From NCBI GenBank assembly GCA_037893225.1, contig JAZGUH010000023.1, positions 136,501-200,500 on the forward strand: a stretch of 64,000 bases of DNA, written 5' to 3'. Below the pieces are notes generated by a model. That model worked only from the letters and a program-made list of their open reading frames with translations, was not told where the DNA came from and did not search any database. This document shows positions 42,212-56,600 of the stretch, one piece after another (position 1 is the first letter of the stretch; the number at the start of each line of letters is the position of its first letter). Made by a program: the position numbers and the translations under genes. Origin of the DNA: Hippasteria phrygiana (taxonomy: Eukaryota > Echinodermata > Asteroidea > Valvatida > Goniasteridae).

Positions 42212-42287
42212 GACTGGTTCCCGGTCCCTCCGTTGTCCTTCGGACTTCAAATGTATATTATATACATGTGGGGACCGGGAACCAGTC
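42212..42287. repeat. Short hairpin with perfect 17-bp arms
   Basis: GACTGGTTCCCGGTCCC (42212-42228) pairs exactly with GGGACCGGGAACCAGTC (42271-42287). Present in every full unit (49015, 55826). The function is unknown; it could be a tiny foldback element. Confidence 0.6.
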
Positions 42288-42352
42288 TAGGCTGTGATTC
42301 ACACAAAATGGCGGACGGTGTTTCATAACCACGGTTTGTTTTCCTAACAGAC

Positions 42353-42520
42353 GACGAAATATTGGAACTCGTAGGCGATGCTGACGCTGCTAACACAAAG
42401 AGACAAATGAAATATGCAGTCAAATGATTAGAGGAATTTGCAAGACACGCAGGAACAACAATTAAAGCTTTATAATTAACTGATTCGGAACTGGACCACT
42501 TTTTGTCGGTTTTATGCCGC
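42353..42520 (+). pseudogene. Decayed fragment like the N-terminus of Crypton/KCTD1-type tyrosine recombinases
   Basis: After an acceptor-like TTCCTAACAG the frame reads DDEILELVGDADAANTKRQM, KYAV, a TGA stop, LEEFARHAGTT and TDSELDHFL. The pattern NTKRQ...L..F and (T/S)..ELD.FL resembles the N-terminal SAM-like part of eukaryotic tyrosine recombinases and their domesticated relatives. A second stop results from 6 extra bases that unit 3 lacks. The assignment is by motif memory only. Copies at 49156-49323 and 55967-56128. Confidence 0.4.
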
Positions 42521-45500
42521 CCGTCGACCAATCATCAACAATTTAACGGGCGCACCCCGCATTAAACCATTCATCATCTGACTTTGCTTTTGCCCGCTCC
42601 CCAATTTCCCACCCTCTCATTTTGTCCACGGCTAGTAATTCCCTGCCTAGTCAGAAGTCTGCCAATCAGAGCCCTTTGAAAGACAATCGTCGTTATTGAA
42701 CAACCAATAATAGCCCTGATGTCTTGGTCTTGATATAGCTGAATGCCTTAATGTGGGCCTACATGTACATCAAAGGAAACCGGCTTAACTGTTATAGAGA
42801 CAGCGTATTGCTTTGATGACTGTGAAGAATAGGTTTTGATTGACAGGCTCTACAAAAGGATCGTGGCGTTTTGGCCCCAGCAGAGAAATTATTTCTCCCC
42901 AGCAGAGAGATAAATTTACGCAACTTGGGGAAAGGGCAAAATAATGAAGTCAGGGGGATTACTGAGAGAAATAATGAAGTCAGGGGAAATACAGTTGTTG
43001 TGTCTATTATATTTCTTGTAATAAAAAAAACACAAAATACATGCTATTGAAGTTAATGAACATCACCGAAAGCCACACAATTTTCTAATAAAAGCTACGC
43101 GAACTGCTTAAAATGATCGCCAACAACTTTTTTACGAGGGGGATGTCAGTCCTCTTATTAGAGTCCAACAGTTGCGGTCTCATATTTCGCCAAATACAAA
43201 CGGTTTCGGCATGGCGTCATTGTTCTTTGATGATCGCGGCTTTGCTACTACATGTACACAAAAGCCGCAGTCTTGCGGTTACCGTCTGGAGAGTCTCCTA
43301 CAACAAGACACTGACAAGTAATAATTACTGCGGAACAATATCCTCCGGAGCTGTTTAGGAATCAATTAAAATAAGAATTTCAAAATGAAAATATTTTTTT
43401 ATTTTTTTGGCGCAGATATCGTGAAAAAGGAAGCTTCCCTTTTTTAAATTTTTTGGTTTCGAATATTCGGTTACAAAATAACAAACCGGTTTGAAGAAGC
43501 CAATTCTAATAACCGAAAATTCGGTTTTGAGTCCCTGCACTAATTTAGGTACAGGTACTATATTTTGAGCAACTTAAATCATTTGTATATAATCACTGTT
43601 AGTAATACAAGGGAAACAAATATCACAATGTAAAGAGGAACACCGGCCCCCACATCTATGGAATCACCCATGTCTTTGACATTTACATAAGAATTTGCCT
43701 CATGTTGTGCTGTATACATTTGTAATTATAAGGTGTAACACAGCGAGGAACTACTTTATTGCGAGTGTTTTGGTTCGGTTTGTTTTAAATAGGCAAAATA
43801 CAACAGGTAGAAAAACCTATATGGTTAGCGTCATGCCGTTTTTAAAAAAAAAGGCGAGGCCTTTAAAAAAAATTGTATTTTAGATTATACCAGTTCTCGT
43901 TGCCTACATGTACAGTGCGAGTCAAAAAATATATACACTTTAAAAATTGGCCATAGTTTTATTCTGTAGCAATATAGGCCCTAGATAAGATTTTTTCATA
44001 TGTACTTTTAGAGTAAACTCTTCCTGCTTCTTTTGGTGAAATGTTTACTGGATTAGTTTTCATGCATGACTGCACAGGAGACAATTAAGGGGGTCCGGTG
44101 AAATCTGAGTTGCGCCAACTGGTCATTGCCTTGAATCAACCGGTGGAGTGGCTTCCAAGATCTCCTGATCTGACACCTCTTTGATTACTTATTATGGGGA
44201 TAACTAAAAACTCGGGTTTTCACCACTCCTCCGTTTTACAAAGGCTATGCTTATCCGGTGCTACGGATGGTTAGTAAGAAAATGTGATGACAGTGGAAAG
44301 CTCATGGGGGATTAATGTTTTAACAAAAGAAGTCAAATACATGTATGTAATGTAATGAACAACAGTTTAATTTATACTTAACAACTAATTATAATAGAAG
44401 CTTATACCACACATTCTTCTCATTTTTATCTTATCAGGTTGTTATTTTCCCAGGACCCAAACTTCTGTTCGAACTAATTCCGGGCAATATGTCCCTCCAT
44501 GACCTCCTCTAACTTGGATACAGGCTTCCGCTCTGTTGTACATCTCTGCCATGGCGCGAACAATCATTCGAAGAAGTTTCTTTATCCACCTATATATGTT
44601 AGTTGTTTTCGCCTCAGCATCTTACAAATAATGCGCTTGCGGTTTTTTTTACCACCATGTATATCAACTTGGGATGCGTTTCCTTTCTCCCTTTGCATAT
44701 ATTTTGTGTGTGCAGAAGAGCTTAAGGCTATAGCCTATTTTATTTGAAAGTGACTGAAACCAAGGACAAAGAATAAACGAAGGTTCACCTCATTTATCAC
44801 TACTTGAGGGGAATGAGAGTGCATGCTAGATCGAATTCACCTTGGCCTTTCTTTATGGCTTTTAGAGAAAAGCTTTTTTTTTTAATGATGTAGAGTGCTT
44901 TTTAAGGTAATACTGAGTATCGCTTTGTGTAGCTCATGTATTTTATATTAGCCAAATGGCGGAACGGAAGTACTGACAATAACAGAAGTAATGATGCTCA
45001 TCGAATTTCTCATTAGTTGAAGGGATTAATGATGCATGCTTGTCTTTATCGCGGCATATTATACAGACATCTTCAGACCAAGATTGTGTTAAAGAACTGG
45101 ACACAAGTCATCCTTGAGCAAAATTCCATCAAATGCATCGACATGGCTTTTAGGCGATTTTAATGTCCTGGACATAAACTGAGAGATGGTCGCATTTAAT
45201 CCTTGCGGCCAATATCCTGCCACCAGCGGTGCAGCTAAGGGGGGTGTGGCGTTGGGGGGGGGGGGGGGGGCGCACGCCTCGCCCCCAGTCGCCCCGCCCC
45301 CACTGTAAATTTCGCAAAGGCAGAAAATAATAGTATCAAGAAAAATAATGTGAGCGTCCCCAACTGTAACATCCATCCCCCACTCTCACGCTATGGCTCT
45401 CGCCCTGGCTACGCCGCTGCATGCCATCAGTAAGTTTGATTCATTATAAATGGTCACAATTTACATCAGGTACGGTGAAAGAACCGACAAGGGATTGTGG

Positions 45501-45902
45501 AATCCCGTGACTTGTGTTTCACTTAAACAACCCTGCAGCTGCAGTTGACCGTGTTAGTCTACAGAACGGTATTAGCGACTATATGGTTATCATTTCTGCC
45601 ATTTTGAAACCAAAAATTCCAGACCACCAAAACGCAAAATATTTCTTTACAGTACTTTACCTTTATTGATTCTGAGAATGGTGAAGTGCCTTCCGGAGCA
45701 GCACCTTGGTGCGTCCGAGTCATTTTTGGGGAGGTGTCTGAGCTCTCATAGTGCAGAGGGCATGTTTATCTCATTTCAAAATGCTCTTTCTTTATAACGA
45801 TCGAGCGATATACGGTACGCTATATCAAAGATGAGCTGGAGCCGTCCCGCAGGTTAACAGCTCAATCAAGCGTGACACGTCAGTAAGACAAAAAGCCTGT
45901 AC

Positions 45903-46201
45903 AACAGTGCAAGGAAATACGGCTCAAGATCGATGGGGAAGATTCAAGAAATTTCGCAGACAAGTTGACAAGAAAATACTACAGGCACACAAGTCATATC
46001 AGGGACAATTTTGGGGACAATCTCAAAACTGATAATACAAAACCATTCTGGAATTTTATCAAATCTAAAAAACGGAAAATGTCCGGGATTTCTCCAACCA
46101 AGGTTGCTGACCGTGTACTTTCCAGTGCCAAAAAGACAAGGCACTCAACCGTCAGTTCTGTTCTGTATTCACAATTGAGAAGGAAGCCCAGCCCACTTTA
46201 A
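45903..46201 (+). pseudogene. LINE linker fragment (unit 2)
   Basis: Second tandem copy of the 39100-39398 fragment; the protein reading is unchanged. Confidence 0.6.
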
Positions 46202-46486
46202 AATTCAGTTACAACCAGTGCCTCCATGGCAGCGTTTAATACCTGCACGGAATAAGGCGGTAATTGTGCAGGAGCATTCAGATACACAGTTAAAACGCTG
46301 TTTAAACTTTTTAACCCCTTGCGTAGGCCTACCAACTGGTTGTTTAAGCAGGGCAAATGAACAACCCGGGGTTGTTTAAAAAAGTTAAACAGCGTTTTAA
46401 CAGCGACAGATAAATCACTCGCCACGACTTGATAATGTCGCTAAAACATTGTTGTTCAAGTTACTAAATACATTATACCCACTTAC

Positions 46487-46829
46487 CTGGAGTGTCAGAT
46501 GTGTTGGTTTCAAGCCATACGAGGGATGGTAAATTTAGTCCAGTAACGCCCGTATAAATCTTGTCAATATACTTCACGATAAATTCAAGTTCCTCGGAGC
46601 TTTTTACCGTAGCCAATGCGCCGCGATTGCCGTGATAGCTTAAACTCTGACAGTATGTCTTGGCGTTTGTGTAAGATAGTTGTTCGGGAAAATACCGGTA
46701 GCAATATTGTCGATTTTCAGTCCATTGGAATTTGCATGGTGAACATGTTGCTTGAATAGGCACGATCACGGCCGATGTAAGAAAAACGGTAATACCTGCC
46801 CACATCGCCATGGTGGATAACTGCTCCAT
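46487..46829 (-). CDS. Lectin-like gene, first coding exon, copy 2
   Basis: Same exon in the second tandem unit, 6803 bp away, with an intact frame, signal peptide, donor and phase, and ALATVK. No laminin-G-like exon lies between it and copy 1, so to make the same product it would have to splice past copy 1 to the acceptor at 36458. It may serve as an alternative promoter/first exon or be non-productive. Confidence 0.65.
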
Positions 46830-49800
46830 TTTCTCAAGGCAATTAACCTGCAGAATGGCACGGGCGCCTCTTATACGTAACACAACGACCGTGAAAAGGG
46901 ATACACTGCCTTATTGCGCCCAATTGGGCTACAATAAACGTCCGTCCTAAAATTGCTATTGGAAACATCATTCAACAGTACACTGCAATAACAGTGTTTA
47001 GCAATTAAACACTTGTCTATAAACACTTTCTTGCTATCAGTTTGTAAACACGTTTACATAATAAACATGTTTAGCGTATTGACGGATAGTGTTTAGCCAT
47101 TGAACATTGATGTTTATGAATTGGACACGTAGGTCTATAAATGTTTAGCTTCTAAACATGTTTACAAACCGATAGCAAGATGGTTTTAATTGCTAAACAC
47201 AGTTTTAAGAGTGTAGCTAGAATATAATGTACACGACCATCCTTTGAAAATGCGTCGTTTGTCTGAAAATCATTGATTAAAATTATTTCGTGGACGTAGG
47301 CATGGTTCCGAAAAGTCGGACCGTTAAAATTTGGGGATTTCCGGGCACAAATTGCCTTGAAATAATCCAAAATTTAATCTGTTTAGTTAGTTACCTTCCC
47401 TATTTCCAAAGTCCGAGTATACAAACAAATCTGTCACAATGTGTAACAATTACGGAGAAATGTGGGGAAAGAAACCGACGGAAGTAATGACACCCGGACA
47501 TTCAGACTGGCGCCACACATAGTACAGCCTGTATGGAACCAACGCGCTATAGACCAAGGGCACTAGTCTGAATTCCAATGGTCCGACATTTCCGACGCAA
47601 ATTCGCAAATTTGATTTTCAGACAAACCGCACTTTGAAGGGATGGTCGTGTATATTATCATTTTCTACTTTTGAATGATCTTTCTAACCTTCCAAGGTTT
47701 CCCTTCAATAATGTCAACCTTGAGAAAATTCACTTAATTGACAGGTAATTGCGTACTGTGACAACAGCTTTATTAAACCTATGCTGCAAGCCTGCGGGAA
47801 GGTAAAAACTAACTGATGAGCAAGTTGACGCAAATCAACTTTCATGGATGGAATCATGTCCTTCTTCCATGATTCCATTCTCTGCCTGCAACAAAGAGGG
47901 GAAAAATCAGTTCAATGCATGCATTTATTTAATTTTGATGATCTATCCCGGTGACACTGTTTTTTAATTTTTTTTATTCTGGATATTTTATGACACTGTG
48001 TGCCTTCTACATGTAGAACTATCTCACTTCGGGTGCTTGTATGGGATTAATGCACCCAGAATGTTTCTTTCTCATGCAAAAAATCTCCCAGAAAATTAAC
48101 TCTAACTGAATCAAATCTCACTAAAATAGTTGATATGGCTGTTGCGCACAGAAAAAATGGTCGAACTGACCACAGAATAATATTACAACAAACACCCTTT
48201 CCTTGCACTATGCTACAAAGTACCAACAAACTATACAATGTAGGCCGGTTGCAACAAGCTGACAAGTGTGTGTGCAAAACGTTCATGGTGATGTTGGTGA
48301 CTGACAACTAAATTTTTTAAACAAAAAACTGTCGGTTTTATGACTCTAAAAACCATTGCTCGCAAATGTTAATAATATTTGGATTAGTCATCAGGAATGT
48401 CAGAGCTCTACTGAGTAGGGACTACTGTAGTCTACTCTGTACTTCTTTTCTAGAACTACGTATTTCTTTTCTAGAAGTAGAAGTACATGTAGATGTACAG
48501 ACTTCAATTTCAAATGATGACGGTCATAGTTTATGGTAAATTTTCGATCTAGCCTATATAAGTATATGTCTGTCCTGATCACACAGAAATCGGCGAGAAA
48601 TCCTGTTGTTTATGTTCAATATTACCGTGCAGGTTCGCAAACTGGAATTTAAAGTAGAAATATCGAGCAGAAATTGCAAACTCTAGCAGTAACCCACCCT
48701 TACAATTTGAAACTCCATAGCATCTACAGCGTTTCACGTTGGAGACTGGGCAATCTGTTCCCCTCAACTGGCTTTTGTTAGCCACTTGGTGGCGCTTTTT
48801 TCAAGATGGCCGCGGAATGTGAAACTCCCTTATTATACAACACCTGAATAAATCCCAGTCATCCGATTGGTGGATCGTCGATCACGTGCATTGAATTATT
48901 CGTCCCATCACACGACGCGAACCCGCACCGCCAAAAAACGTTCTATCACATGGTTCTATCAAACGGTAACGCGAGTGATAGAACTTCCCCGCCGCCACAA
49001 CACGGCTGTTATTGGACTGGTTCCCGGTCCCTCCGTTGTCCTTCGGACTTCAAATGTATATTATATACATGTGGGGACCGGGAACCAGTCTAGGCTGTGA
49101 TTCACACAAAATGGCGGACGGTGTTTCATAACCACGGTTTGTTTTCCTAACAGACGACGAAATATTGGAACTCGTAGGCGATGCTGACGCTGCTAACACA
49201 AAGAGACAAATGAAATATGCAGTCAAATGATTAGAGGAATTTGCAAGACACGCAGGAACAACAATTAAAGCTTTATAATTAACTGATTCGGAACTGGACC
49301 ACTTTTTGTCGGTTTTATGCCGCCCGTCGACCAATCATCAACAATTTAACGGGCGCACCCCGCATTAAACCATTCATCATCTGACTTTGCTTTTGCCCGC
49401 TCCCCAATTTCCCACCCTCTCATTTTGTCCACGGCTAGTAATTCCCTGCCTAGTCAGAAGTCTGCCAATCAGAGCCCTTTGAAAGACAATCGTCGTTATT
49501 GAACAACCAATAATAGCCCTGATGTCTTGGTCTTGATATAGCTGAATGCCTTAATGTGGGCCTACATGTACATCAAAGGAAACCGGCTTAACTGTTATAG
49601 AGACAGCGTATTGCTTTGATGACTGTGAAGAATAGGTTTTGATTGACAGGCTCTACAAAAGGATCGTGGCGTTTTGGCCCCAGCAGAGAAATTATTTCTC
49701 CCCAGCAGAGAGATAAATTTACGCAACTTGGGGAAAGGGCAAAATAATGAAGTCAGGGGGATTACTGAGAGAAATAATGAAGTCAGGGGAAATACAGTTG

Positions 49801-52705
49801 TTGTGTCTATTATATTTCTTGTAATAAAAAAAACACAAAATACATGCTATTGAAGTTAATGAACATCACCGAAAGCCACACAATTTTCTAATAAAAGCTA
49901 CGCGAACTGCTTAAAATGATCGCCAACAACTTTTTTACGAGGGGGATGTCAGTCCTCTTATTAGAGTCCAACAGTTGCGGTCTCATATTTCGCCAAATAC
50001 AAACGGTTTCGGCATGGCGTCATTGTTCTTTGATGATCGCGGCTTTGCTACTACATGTACACAAAAGCCGCAGTCTTGCGGTTACCGTCTGGAGAGTCTC
50101 CTACAACAAGACACTGACAAGTAATAATTACTGCGGAACAATATCCTCCGGAGCTGTTTAGGAATCAATTAAAATAAGAATTTCAAAATGAAAATATTTT
50201 TTTATTTTTTTGGCGCAGATATCGTGAAAAAGGAAGCTTCCCTTTTTTAAATTTTTTGGTTTCGAATATTCGGTTACAAAATAACAAACCGGTTTGAAGA
50301 AGCCAATTCTAATAACCGAAAATTCGGTTTTGAGTCCCTGCACTAATTTAGGTACAGGTACTATATTTTGAGCAACTTAAATCATTTGTATATAATCACT
50401 GTTAGTAATACAAGGGAAACAAATATCACAATGTAAAGAGGAACACCGGCCCCCACATCTATGGAATCACCCATGTCTTTGACATTTACATAAGAATTTG
50501 CCTCATGTTGTGCTGTATACATTTGTAATTATAAGGTGTAACACAGCGAGGAACTACTTTATTGCGAGTGTTTTGGTTCGGTTTGTTTTAAATAGGCAAA
50601 ATACAACAGGTAGAAAAACCTATATGGTTAGCGTCATGCCGTTTTTAAAAAAAAAGGCGAGGCCTTTAAAAAAAATTGTATTTTAGATTATACCAGTTCT
50701 CGTTGCCTACATGTACAGTGCGAGTCAAAAAATATATACACTTTAAAAATTGGCCATAGTTTTATTCTGTAGCAATATAGGCCCTAGATAAGATTTTTTC
50801 ATATGTACTTTTAGAGTAAACTCTTCCTGCTTCTTTTGGTGAAATGTTTACTGGATTAGTTTTCATGCATGACTGCACAGGAGACAATTAAGGGGGTCCG
50901 GTGAAATCTGAGTTGCGCCAACTGGTCATTGCCTTGAATCAACCGGTGGAGTGGCTTCCAAGATCTCCTGATCTGACACCTCTTTGATTACTTATTATGG
51001 GGATAACTAAAAACTCGGGTTTTCACCACTCCTCCGTTTTACAAAGGCTATGCTTATCCGGTGCTACGGATGGTTAGTAAGAAAATGTGATGACAGTGGA
51101 AAGCTCATGGGGGATTAATGTTTTAACAAAAGAAGTCAAATACATGTATGTAATGTAATGAACAACAGTTTAATTTATACTTAACAACTAATTATAATAG
51201 AAGCTTATACCACACATTCTTCTCATTTTTATCTTATCAGGTTGTTATTTTCCCAGGACCCAAACTTCTGTTCGAACTAATTCCGGGCAATATGTCCCTC
51301 CATGACCTCCTCTAACTTGGATACAGGCTTCCGCTCTGTTGTACATCTCTGCCATGGCGCGAACAATCATTCGAAGAAGTTTCTTTATCCACCTATATAT
51401 GTTAGTTGTTTTCGCCTCAGCATCTTACAAATAATGCGCTTGCGGTTTTTTTTACCACCATGTATATCAACTTGGGATGCGTTTCCTTTCTCCCTTTGCA
51501 TATATTTTGTGTGTGCAGAAGAGCTTAAGGCTATAGCCTATTTTATTTGAAAGTGACTGAAACCAAGGACAAAGAATAAACGAAGGTTCACCTCATTTAT
51601 CACTACTTGAGGGGAATGAGAGTGCATGCTAGATCGAATTCACCTTGGCCTTTCTTTATGGCTTTTAGAGAAAAGCTTTTTTTTTTAATGATGTAGAGTG
51701 CTTTTTAAGGTAATACTGAGTATCGCTTTGTGTAGCTCATGTATTTTATATTAGCCAAATGGCGGAACGGAAGTACTGACAATAACAGAAGTAATGATGC
51801 TCATCGAATTTCTCATTAGTTGAAGGGATTAATGATGCATGCTTGTCTTTATCGCGGCATATTATACAGACATCTTCAGACCAAGATTGTGTTAAAGAAC
51901 TGGACACAAGTCATCCTTGAGCAAAATTCCATCAAATGCATCGACATGGCTTTTAGGCGATTTTAATGTCCTGGACATAAACTGAGAGATGGTCGCATTT
52001 AATCCTTGCGGCCAATATCCTGCCACCAGCGGTGCAGCTAAGGGGGGTGTGGCGTTGGGGGGGGGGGGGGGGGCGCACGCCTCGCCCCCAGTCGCCCCGC
52101 CCCCACTGTAAATTTCGCAAAGGCAGAAAATAATAGTATCAAGAAAAATAATGTGAGCGTCCCCAACTGTAACATCCATCCCCCACTCTCACGCTATGGC
52201 TCTCGCCCTGGCTACGCCGCTGCATGCCATCAGTAAGTTTGATTCATTATAAATGGTCACAATTTACATCAGGTACGGTGAAAGAACCGACAAGGGATTG
52301 TGGAATCCCGTGACTTGTGTTTCACTTAAACAACCCTGCAGCTGCAGTTGACCGTGTTAGTCTACAGAACGGTATTAGCGACTATATGGTTATCATTTCT
52401 GCCATTTTGAAACCAAAAATTCCAGACCACCAAAACGCAAAATATTTCTTTACAGTACTTTACCTTTATTGATTCTGAGAATGGTGAAGTGCCTTCCGGA
52501 GCAGCACCTTGGTGCGTCCGAGTCATTTTTGGGGAGGTGTCTGAGCTCTCATAGTGCAGAGGGCATGTTTATCTCATTTCAAAATGCTCTTTCTTTATAA
52601 CGATCGAGCGATATACGGTACGCTATATCAAAGATGAGCTGGAGCCGTCCCGCAGGTTAACAGCTCAATCAAGCGTGACACGTCAGTAAGACAAAAAGCC
52701 TGTAC

Positions 52706-53004
52706 AACAGTGCAAGGAAATACGGCTCAAGATCGATGGGGAAGATTCAAGAAATTTCGCAGACAAGTTGACAAGAAAATACTACAGGCACACAAGTCAT
52801 ATCAGGGACAATTTTGGGGACAATCTCAAAACTGATAATACAAAACCATTCTGGAATTTTATCAAATCTAAAAAACGGAAAATGTCCGGGATTTCTCCAA
52901 CCAAGGTTGCTGACCGTGTACTTTCCAGTGCCAAAAAGACAAGGCACTCAACCGTCAGTTCTGTTCTGTATTCACAATTGAGAAGGAAGCCCAGCCCACT
53001 TTAA
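52706..53004 (+). pseudogene. LINE linker fragment (unit 3)
   Basis: Third tandem copy of the 39100-39398 fragment; the protein reading is unchanged. Confidence 0.6.
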
Positions 53005-53289
53005 AATTCAGTTACAACCAGTGCCTCCATGGCAGCGTTTAATACCTGCACGGAATAAGGCGGTAATTGTGCAGGAGCATTCAGATACACAGTTAAAACG
53101 CTGTTTAAACTTTTTAACCCCTTGCGTAGGCCTACCAACTGGTTGTTTAAGCAGGGCAAATGAACAACCCGGGGTTGTTTAAAAAAGTTAAACAGCGTTT
53201 TAACAGCGACAGATAAATCACTCGCCACGACTTGATAATGTCGCTAAAACATTGTTGTTCAAGTTACTAAATACATTATACCCACTTAC

Positions 53290-53632
53290 CTGGAGTGTCA
53301 GATGTGTTGGTTTCAAGCCATACGAGGGATGGTAAATTTAGTCCAGTAACGCCCGTATAAATCTTGTCAATATACTTCACGATAAATTCAAGTTCCTCGG
53401 AGCTTTTTACCGTAGCCAATGCGCCGCGATTGCCGTGATAGCTTAAACTCTGACAGTATGTCTTGGCGTTTGTGTAAGATAGTTGTTCGGGAAAATACCG
53501 GTAGCAATATTGTCGATTTTCAGTCCATTGGAATTTGCATGGTGAACATGTTGCTTGAATAGGCACGATCACGGCCGATGTAAGAAAAACGGTAATACCT
53601 GCCCACATCGCCATGGTGGATAACTGCTCCAT
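53290..53632 (-). CDS. Lectin-like gene, first coding exon, copy 3
   Basis: Third copy, at the same offset of 6803 bp; its protein reading equals that of copy 2. It is the most distal candidate first exon. The fourth unit is truncated before this exon would appear. Confidence 0.65.
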
Positions 53633-56600
53633 TTTCTCAAGGCAATTAACCTGCAGAATGGCACGGGCGCCTCTTATACGTAACACAACGACCGTGAAAA
53701 GGGATACACTGCCTTATTGCGCCCAATTGGGCTACAATAAACGTCCGTCCTAAAATTGCTATTGGAAACATCATTCAACAGTACACTGCAATAACAGTGT
53801 TTAGCAATTAAACACTTGTCTATAAACACTTTCTTGCTATCAGTTTGTAAACACGTTTACATAATAAACATGTTTAGCGTATTGACGGATAGTGTTTAGC
53901 CATTGAACATTGATGTTTATGAATTGGACACGTAGGTCTATAAATGTTTAGCTTCTAAACATGTTTACAAACCGATAGCAAGATGGTTTTAATTGCTAAA
54001 CACAGTTTTAAGAGTGTAGCTAGAATATAATGTACACGACCATCCTTTGAAAATGCGTCGTTTGTCTGAAAATCATTGATTAAAATTATTTCGTGGACGT
54101 AGGCATGGTTCCGAAAAGTCGGACCGTTAAAATTTGGGGATTTCCGGGCACAAATTGCCTTGAAATAATCCAAAATTTAATCTGTTTAGTTAGTTACCTT
54201 CCCTATTTCCAAAGTCCGAGTATACAAACAAATCTGTCACAATGTGTAACAATTACGGAGAAATGTGGGGAAAGAAACCGACGGAAGTAATGACACCCGG
54301 ACATTCAGACTGGCGCCACACATAGTACAGCCTGTATGGAACCAACGCGCTATAGACCAAGGGCACTAGTCTGAATTCCAATGGTCCGACATTTCCGACG
54401 CAAATTCGCAAATTTGATTTTCAGACAAACCGCACTTTGAAGGGATGGTCGTGTATATTATCATTTTCTACTTTTGAATGATCTTTCTAACCTTCCAAGG
54501 TTTCCCTTCAATAATGTCAACCTTGAGAAAATTCACTTAATTGACAGGTAATTGCGTACTGTGACAACAGCTTTATTAAACCTATGCTGCAAGCCTGCGG
54601 GAAGGTAAAAACTAACTGATGAGCAAGTTGACGCAAATCAACTTTCATGGATGAAATCATGTCCTTCTTCCATGATTCCATTCTCTGCCTGCAACAAAGA
54701 GGGGAAAAATCAGTTCAATGCATGCATTTATTTAATTTTGATGATCTATCCCGGTGACACTGTTTTTTTTATTTTTTTATTCTGGATATTTTATGACACT
54801 GTGTGCCTTCTACATGTAGAACTATCTCACTTCGGGTGCTTGTATGGGATTAATGCACCCAGAATGTTTCTTTCTCATGCAAAAAATCTCCCAGAAAATT
54901 AACTCTAACTGAATCAAATCTCACTAAAATAGTTGATATGGCTGTTGCGCACAGAAAAAATGGTCGAACTGACCACAGAATAATATTACAACAAACACCC
55001 TTTCCTTGCACTATGCTACAAAGTACCAACAAACTATACAATGTAGGCCGGTTGCAACAAGCTGACAAGTGTGTGTGCAAAACGTTCATGGTGATGTTGG
55101 TGACTGACAACTAAATTTTTTAAACAAAAAACTGTCGGTTTTATGACTCTAAAAACCATTGCTCGCAAATGTTAATAATATTTGGATTAGTCATCAGGAA
55201 TGTCAGAGCTCTACTGAGTAGGGACTACTGTAGTCTACTCTGTACTTCTTTTCTAGAACTACGTATTTCTTTTCTAGAAGTAGAAGTACATGTAGATGTA
55301 CAGACTTCAATTTCAAATGATGACGGTCATAGTTTATAGTAAATTTTCGATCTAGCCTATATAAGTATATGTCTGTCCTGATCACACAGAAATCGGCGAG
55401 AAATCCTGTTGTTTATGTTCAATATTACCGTGCAGGTTCGCAAACTGGAATTTAAAGTAGAAATATCGAGCAGAAATTGCAAACTCTAGCAGTAACCTAC
55501 CCTTACAATTTGAAACTCCATAGCATCTACAGCGTTTCACGTTGGAGACTGGGCAATCTGTTCCCCTCAACACCTCAACTGGCTTTTGTTAGCCACTTGG
55601 TGGCGCTTTTTTCAAGATGGCCGCGGAATGTGAAACTCCCTTATTATACAACACCTGAATAAATCCCAGTCATCCGATTGGTGGATCGTCGATCACGTGC
55701 ATTGAATTATTCGTCCCATCACACGACGCGAACCCGCACCGCCAAAAAACGTTCTATCACATGGTTCTATCAAACGGTAACGCGAGTGATAGAACTTCCC
55801 CGCCGCCACAACACGGCTGTTATTGGACTGGTTCCCGGTCCCTCCGTTGTCCTTCGGACTTCAAATGTATATTATATACATGTGGGGACCGGGAACCAGT
55901 CTAGGCTGTGATTCACACAAAATGGCGGACGGTGTTTCATAACCACGGTTTGTTTTCCTAACAGACGACGAAATATTGGAACTCGTAGGCGATGCTGACG
56001 CTGCTAACACAAAGAGACAAATGAAATATGCAGTCAAATGATTAGAGGAATTTGCAAGACACGCAGGAACAACAATTAAAGCTTTAACTGATTCGGAACT
56101 GGACCACTTTTTGTCGGTTTTATGCCGCCCGTCGACCAATCATCAACAATTTAACGGGCGCACCCCGCATTAAACCATTCATCATCTGACTTTGCTTTTG
56201 CCCGCTCCCCAATTTCCCACCCTCTCATTTTGTCCACGGCTAGTAATTCCCTGCCTAGTCAGAAGTCTGCCAATCAGAGCCCTTTGAAAGACAATCGTCG
56301 TTATTGAACAACCAATAATAGCCCTGATGTCTTGGTCTTGATATAGCTGAATGCATTAATGTGGGCCTACATGTACATCAAAGGAAACCGGCTTAACTGT
56401 TATAGAGACGGCGTATTGCTTTGATGACTGTGAAGAATAGGTTTTGATTGACAGGCTCTACAAAAGGATCGTGGCGTTTTGGCCCCAGCAGAGAAATTAT
56501 TTCTCCCCAGCAGAGAGATAAATTTACGCAACTTGGGGAAAGGGCAAAATAATGAAGTCAGGGGGATTACTGAGAGAAATAATGAAGTCAGGGGAAATAC

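Larger units (their letters stand above)
36485..43678 (+). repeat. Tandem segmental duplication, unit 1 (7194 bp)
   Basis: Homology with the later units starts at ACATTTACATAAG (36485). This unit is longer because it has 394 bp (38489-38882) that units 2 and 3 lack. It contains, left to right: a mariner-like fragment, a poly-G MITE, a LINE fragment, a foldback, the lectin first exon, a GTGTTTAGC MITE, a short hairpin and a recombinase-like fragment. Parts not listed separately show no gene I can support. Confidence 0.95.
43679..50481 (+). repeat. Tandem segmental duplication, unit 2 (6803 bp)
   Basis: Near-identical to unit 1 apart from the 394-bp absence, a longer G run at about 45255 and scattered single-base changes. 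Confidence 0.95.
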
